Source: Pseudisothecium myosuroides (Eukaryota > Streptophyta > Bryopsida > Hypnales > Lembophyllaceae). Taken from it: a DNA stretch of 64,000 bases. A program made the position numbers and the translations under genes. Of this stretch, positions 58,332 to 64,000 are shown in pieces; the stretch's first letter is position 1, and the number at the start of each line of letters is the position of its first letter. The notes below the pieces were generated by a model. It was given only the letters and a program-made list of their open reading frames with translations, was not told where the DNA came from and searched no databases. The DNA lies in contig OX637293.1 in NCBI GenBank assembly GCA_951799445.1, forward strand, positions 11,656,001 to 11,720,000, read 5' to 3'.

Positions 58332-59744
58332 CAGTAAGGTCTACTTCATTTACAAATTTTTGAAATTGCAGTGAAGGAAATTTCACATCTGCCAACTTTG
58401 ACAGCCTCCCAAGGGTTCAAAAATTGGTCTTTGATCATAATTTTTTTTTAAAAACATCATCTTTAAGTTAATTATACGTGTGATAAATTTCAAGGCCAAA
58501 TGATTTACACAAAAAAAGATATTTGAAATCTACCTACATGTGTAGCCGTGAGAAAAATTTCACTACTGCCAACTTTGACACCCATCCAAGGACTAATTTT
58601 TTTTCTTTTGCATTGAGTTTTTTTTCATAAGACCATATATATGTTGATTATATGTGTTGATTATATGTGTAAAAAGTTTCAAGTCCAAAAGACCCCCCAA
58701 AAAATAGATATTCAAAATCTACCAACATGTGTAGTTGTGAGAAACAATTTCACTACTACCAACTTTGACACTATCCCAAGGGTTAAAAAATTGTTTATTT
58801 ACCATGAAATTTTTATGATGAAATCATCTCTATATTAATAACATTTGTGCCAAATTTTAAGTTCAAAAAATTCATATAAAAAGAAATATTCTAGTTCTAC
58901 CAATGTGTATAGCTGTGAGAAAAATTTCACTACTACCAACTTTGACACTATTCCAAGGGCTGAAAAAAAAACATTTTATCAGAATTTTTTTGGCATGAGA
59001 TCATCTTTATATTGATAAAATGTATGCCAAATTTCAAATTCAAAAGATTTACCAAAAAAAAGATATTCTAATTCTACCAACATGTGTAGTTGTGAGAATG
59101 ACTTTCTACATCCGTGTGAAATTTTAACCCAAAAAATGACACTATCCCAAGGGCTGAAAAAATCGTTCTCACAACTGAACATGTTGGTAGAATTAACATA
59201 TTTTTTTTGTGTGAATCTTTTGAACTTGACATTTGGCACACATATTATTAACATAGAGATGATTTCATCATAAAAATTTCATGGTAAATAAACAATTTTT
59301 AGCCCTTGGGATAGTGTCAAAGTTGGTAGTAGTGAAATTGTTTCTCACAACTACACATGTTGGTAGATTTTGAATATCTATTTTTTGGGGGGTATTTCGA
59401 ACTTGAAAATTTTAGCACATTTAATAAATATATAGATGGTTTTATCGAAAAAATTTCATAGCAAAAGAAAAAAATTTCAATCCTTGGGAGGGTGTCAAAG
59501 TTAGTAGTAGTGAAATTTTTCTCACGGTTACACATGTAGGTAGAAAATTCCAAATATCTTTTTTTGTGTAAATAATTTGGCCTTGAAATTTGGCGCACAT
59601 ATAATTAACTTAGAGATAATGTTGTGATAAAAATTTCATGGTCAAAGACCAATTTTTGAACCCTTGGAAGGCTGTCAAAGTTGGCAGATGTGAAATTTCC
59701 TTCACTGCGATTTCAAAAATTTGTAAATGAAATAGTTTTTACTG
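58332..59744. mobile_element. pogo-like giant foldback, arms of tandem repeats
   Basis: A 1413 bp inverted repeat. CAGTAAGGTCTACTTCATTT begins it and AAATGAAATAGTTTTTACTG ends it. TA flanks each side (58330-58331, 59745-59746). Each arm of ~700 bp is a head-to-tail array of 177-190 bp units marked by CAACTTTGACA and ACATGTGTAG words (left units near 58381, 58558, 58748, 58925). The centre is near 59130. Short open frames inside are artefacts. Confidence 0.87.
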
Positions 59745-59748
59745 TACA

Positions 59749-60541
59749 TATGATGTTTTAGAAAGATGTTGACATTCTTCTTTTTGAATACATCTTGAAA
59801 TTCTTTGTATTGATTTGGAATGTTGTTGCACTAGTACTTTGCTTGCATGTTGGAAACTTGAGGTGCATAAATAGCAAAAAAAATTATTTTTGATAATTCT
59901 CATAAATTTTTTTGTTTCAATAAATAAAGGTTGGAGGGTTGGAGGGTTTTTAGTAGGTTCTGTCAAAGGAGGTTTTTATAGGGAAATGATATTTTTGTGA
60001 TTTTAATCTATTAATGGATTATATTATTTAAGCAAAGAAAGTTTCAAAATAATAAGATTGAAAAGGGTCCTAACAATATTGAATATAACTAAGTTATTAC
60101 GGCTATTAAATAAAACCTTCAATGATATAGTTTTGTGAGTAATATCTTTAGAAGACAATGATCAACCATCATTTATAACTTCTGCATAAAGGGTTGCTAT
60201 TATATGAGCATAGAAGTGTGAGCTCATGAGCCTAGAATACTACACACCTGTGTTATAGGTGTGTACTATAGAAACCGTCTATGATTATAGGGTATATATG
60301 TTAAAAATACTCATATAGGTGTTTATGATATATACACTTTCTATAGTGTGTGGTATCTATATTATAGGTACCTATAATATAGGCTCAATGCTCACAAACT
60401 CGCATTCTTAGGCTCACATACTAGCACTGTTGCTTCCACATATATAAGATTTGTTTTTTTGACTAGAAGAATCTTATGAAATCTTAAGAATTCTCCATTT
60501 AGAAAATAAGTTGAAGCTCTAGAATCTAACAATTCAGACAT
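59749..60541 (-). pseudogene. Gypsy remnant between gag and reverse transcriptase
   Basis: By position this should hold the protease and the start of the polymerase. A 75-codon minus frame (59966-59739) is open but shows no clear motif. 60205-60425 is a palindrome-rich stretch (GTGTTATAGGTGTGTACTAT, TTATAGGTACCTATAA) with words shared with 8700-9095, probably a further insertion. Confidence 0.4.
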
Positions 60542-61500
60542 CTAGAGCTTTTTGAGACCAAAAACTAGAAGTATAGTAAACAACAAGAAGGTTGAACAAA
60601 GAGATGAGGACCTAAATTGGCTTGTAGTGTAGAAGGCTTTAGCTTCATGGTTCCTAATGTGGCTAAGCATCCTTGTTTTTCGACATGGTTGCAATTCTTG
60701 TTTTGAAAGGACGTTGTTTTTGCTTCTTAATATAGCAATTGAGGGTTGTGTAATTAGGTTCTTCACAATAAAGACACAAATATTTATCAAGGTGATGTTT
60801 TTTCTTTTGTGTAGTTAGTGGCTTTAATCATATTGCATCAATTTGCACGTCTTCTAGTCATGAATGTATACTTGAGATGTTTGTTAAAGTGACCACTTGA
60901 AAAAAAAATTAATATAATCATAATAAAAAACTTTGATCTTGACGTTGTTGGAATAATTGATTGTTATATTGTATTTTATAGCTTGACTTATAATTGTTTC
61001 ATTGAATATTTGTGGATCATGCAATGATAATAAGAGGTCTTTATGCCATCTCATATCTTTCAATGAAATTGACTTATAAATGCTTCTTCGTTTCAATTGA
61101 TGTCACAAGCTAATTGTTTGAAGTTTGATTCATATATAGAGGTATATAGAGCAGGATCCTTATTGTAATTTAAAATGGATCTTAGTTTTTGTCCAACAGA
61201 TCTTGTTATGTTCTCCAATGTTTTTTACAAAGTCTACTAAAAACATGTCAAAGGTATTCAAGATTGGAGATCCTTTTTCAAATAGAAGAACAAATCAAGA
61301 TAAAGTTTGTCTAGTAAGTAAGGTGTCAACTTGGTCCACTTGATACCGATGAAGTTGGAGAAAAGTGATGAATTGAACTTAAATTCCAAATCAAGACTAA
61401 AAACTTTAATCGTGGATCATCAAAATTTTCAGGATGATCCATTCTCAGATCTTTGAAAATCACGATGTTCAAATTGAGATTTTAAATAGACTAATCCTTT
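60542..61500 (-). pseudogene. Gypsy gag remnant with zinc knuckle
   Basis: On the minus strand, CLYCEEPNYTTLNC at 60776-60735 is a CX2CX4HX4C-type gag knuckle whose GH is replaced by NY. It is followed by a basic stretch (KKQKQRPFKTR). Upstream, 61096-60884 has a gag-like helical segment (ALHDPQIF-type spacing, ISQAIKYNITINY). Numerous stops. It is the 5' part of the same element as 57738-58329. Confidence 0.6.
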
Positions 61501-63738
61501 ACACGACTTGAAGTGCACAACATAGGATGGGACATTTTGACTTATTCTTGAATAGTGTTGAGTTTTTTAACAAAATCTTCAATACAATTTGTTCTTAATT
61601 ACAAGGCTTCAATGACTTTTAGAACAACATCTTATTTTGATTCAACCAAATCAATCAGACTAGCGTCGTTACCTTAAGACATCATAGTTTACTTTACAAA
61701 ATTACAAGGAAGACTTCTATAAGGATAAAACCAATTTTGAAATGGATTATCCGCACTCAATTAAAAAAAACCTAAAACACATTTTTTTCAATACCTGCAA
61801 AATTTTACATGCTCATAGCAATTGGAGAAATAGTTTAAATCTTGTTTTCTAAAGCGGAGGTGATAAAAGACTTTAATAAAAGTCTATCTATAAGCAAAAT
61901 CCTACAAACTTTAAGGACATCGTAAGCATAAGATAAAATGGATATTCTTCAAGACAAAATTAGATCTTAGATTTCAAGAAAGAGTAAAAGTAAATAACTA
62001 GAGAAGAATCTAAATGTGCAAGAGATACGTTGTTGAGACTAGGGATCAGCTTAGTTTCAACATCTTCATAAATTACTACCTATCTTTTTTAGAAATTATT
62101 ACTTCTCTAGAACTATTATTTTTAGAGAACAACTCTTTTTAGAAGATTCTAAGGTGTGTTTACAATAAATCAATATTTACTCTCTCTTGATAGTGCATAG
62201 TTTTCTATACTTGTTTTATAAAATACTCCTAGTTTTGTTTGTTGTTGTTCAAAAATGAAAGAAAAAAGTAAATTAAAATTTATAACAAATTAAAACTTCA
62301 AAATATGACTCACAGATTTCTTTTGTGGACTTACTTGCGTCGTTTGATGAGGTGCATGATATACATTTGAGAATCTTTCACCACCTTTTGCAATCGAATA
62401 TTTACCAATTGAACGTCGTAAAACTTTATCTTAGCCTTGAGGTCAGTAATTTTGTCCTTGTGATTTGTTAAAAGAAATTCTTTGCAATTTCTTTAGTTTG
62501 TACGCTGAGTTGTAAGGTTTGTATCTATCTCCTCAATCCTTCAATCTTCTCATCAATCATGCATTCATGCTCAATATATCATTCATGAAAGCTATAAAGA
62601 AATTGTTGCCGATAATCCTATTCTATCTTTGTTGCTTCAAAATTAAAAATCCCTAGGCCAATACCAACACTACCACTTGTAAGTGATATTTGAAAATCTT
62701 AATTGCTCAATATTAATGCTAAAAGCATATGTGCAAACATATCACTTGAAATCAAATAAGATAATTATAAGAATTTAAAACTAGAAACACTTATGTTCTG
62801 TCTTTGCTATAAACACGGTGCTCTACATTCAGTGATGTATTCTACACCATATACACAAGGGCATTGGTGGAAAGCAAAAAATTAACAAGCTCTATACTTT
62901 AATATAATTAATGTAGGCCTTTTATAAAGATAATTCTATGGCTTCAACTTTCGAAAGCCCACTATGTTTACAATTGGATGACTGATTTGACATTTTGTCT
63001 TCTGCTTGTAGACAAATGAATGTTGGCCACCTTTGGTCCATCTTGCAGATACCTTTCTGACTGTCTATTTTACCATCAACCCTCCTTTAGGCGCCCTACC
63101 ATGATCAGCACAATATAGGACTTGGAGGGAGCATGTTTAGAATTTTATAAATATTTGTTTCTTAAACTTAATAATACTAAAATATTTAATTAAGAAAAAA
63201 AATTATTTTATGACATCTTGCATTTCTTCATAATTTTTTGGTAGATGCCACCATGGAATTTTTTACTTCACTTATTGAGTTACATCCCTCCAAATTTTAC
63301 AAATAAAAAAAAAATTAATGATTGCAAGATCATGATAATTGAATTCAAAAGCAAGTTTCCTCCCACATGATTCAAAAGGTATATTTGTATATTTATTTAA
63401 AATGTGTCTACCGCAATGTTTGAAAAATTATATCTCATGTTTTAGGAAATAACCCAATAATATATAGAAATCAAAATTAGTCATATTGATTTTTTTTTCC
63501 TTAGTTGTAAGGCAATATAAATTGACAAGAGACTGCATTGTTGGCAAATAAAAGGATAACCTCTATTTGAATTATGTAGTTCAAGTGAAGTGTAAAATGC
63601 TTTGGCTTAAAATAGTTTGTTTAAATATTTGAATAATCCTATCATTGGGTTTCACATTTTTTAGATCTAAATTACATTTATTAGCAATCCACTTTGTTTA
63701 GCACCTAATACACCTAGCTTAGATACCTCATTCTTCTT
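61501..63738. other. AT-rich DNA, about 2.2 kb, nothing recognised
   Basis: No gene, LTR or repeat termini that I can support. It may contain the upstream LTR and leader of the gypsy remnant. Confidence 0.4.
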
Positions 63739-63742
63739 TTAA

Positions 63743-64000
63743 TCTTTGAGAGACCATTGTCCACATAATGGCAATTTCAATTTGAGCCAAGATTTTCAAT
63801 TTTTTTTTTCAAATATGATAAAACAGATGGTACCTTTCTGAAAATTTGTTTCCATTGGTGTCCAAAAGCAAAAGTTATGCATTGAGTTATGCCACCTAAA
63901 ACAGAAATAGCCAAGCCTAGCCACCAAGAAAAAAAATCACAAAATACTTTAAACAAATTGCTTTATTATAGGATGTATTTTTGTCTACTTGGAATTTTTT
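63743..64000. mobile_element. piggyBac-type MITE, family A, cut by window end
   Basis: TTAA (63739-63742) precedes TCTTTGAGAGACCATTGTCC, a degenerate family A left end. The window ends inside the conserved block GGATGTATTTTTGTCTACTT. Confidence 0.7.

Noticed and set aside
58381..59700. CRISPR-like regular repeats
   Set aside because: The ~180 bp units are tandem and mirrored around a centre inside a TA-flanked foldback, in a eukaryotic genome.

Overview
This looks like nuclear DNA of a land plant. The evidence is a four-exon cytosolic ribosomal protein gene (uL14/RPL23), a plant-type eight-cysteine lipid-transfer protein gene with a canonical GTAAGT donor, two tandem plant-type telomere heptamers inside a pseudogene, and many plant-style MITEs with TAA target sites. 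piggyBac transposons are rare in flowering plants, so a seedless plant or other non-angiosperm seems more likely, but I cannot name the species. Only two host protein genes are convincing: RPL23 at 74-1268 (+) and the lipid-transfer protein at 14016-14515 (-). Both are GC-rich islands in very AT-rich, gene-poor DNA.

Nearly everything else is transposon sequence. Two piggyBac-type elements carry recognisable but broken transposases: one of about 3 kb on the minus strand (about 2775-5980), and one of 5.4 kb with clean ends (33062-38482). The second has inverted termini and TTAA on both sides, and it holds a transposase reading frame interrupted by six stop codons with no frameshift. Around them lie about twenty TTAA-flanked, non-coding elements, mostly 840-930 bp. 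Their termini (CCCCTAAAGGACC type) resemble those of the 5.4 kb element. They fall into two main families (A and B here), one A/B chimera, two elements of another type (E), one inverted-repeat element and one with a GC-rich interior. Their insertion into each other and into other repeats gives a relative order of events.

Other repeats form separate sets. Several MITE families end in TAAGGTA (F, G, X, and probably H). Two families with GAGCA termini have TAA targets, one of them a nearly perfect 498 bp hairpin. A ~725 bp family has GGGTGA termini (D). There are pogo-like CAGTA elements with TA targets, including a 1.4 kb foldback whose arms are built of ~180 bp tandem repeats. There are several other long hairpins and a decayed Ty3/gypsy retrotransposon (about 56990-61500, minus strand) carved up by MITEs.

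Layout: 0-1.3 kb RPL23; 2.2-6 kb small MITE and first piggyBac; 6-13.5 kb repeats; 14-14.7 kb lipid-transfer gene; 15.7-18.5 kb repeats splitting a lipid-transfer pseudogene; 18.5-33 kb dense nested MITEs; 33-38.5 kb large piggyBac; 38.5-57 kb more MITEs; 57-61.5 kb gypsy remnant; 61.5-64 kb unassigned AT-rich DNA ending in another family A element. The two genes have no evident functional link. The coherent story is a piggyBac source element (now dead here) and the non-autonomous elements it or its relatives could have moved.
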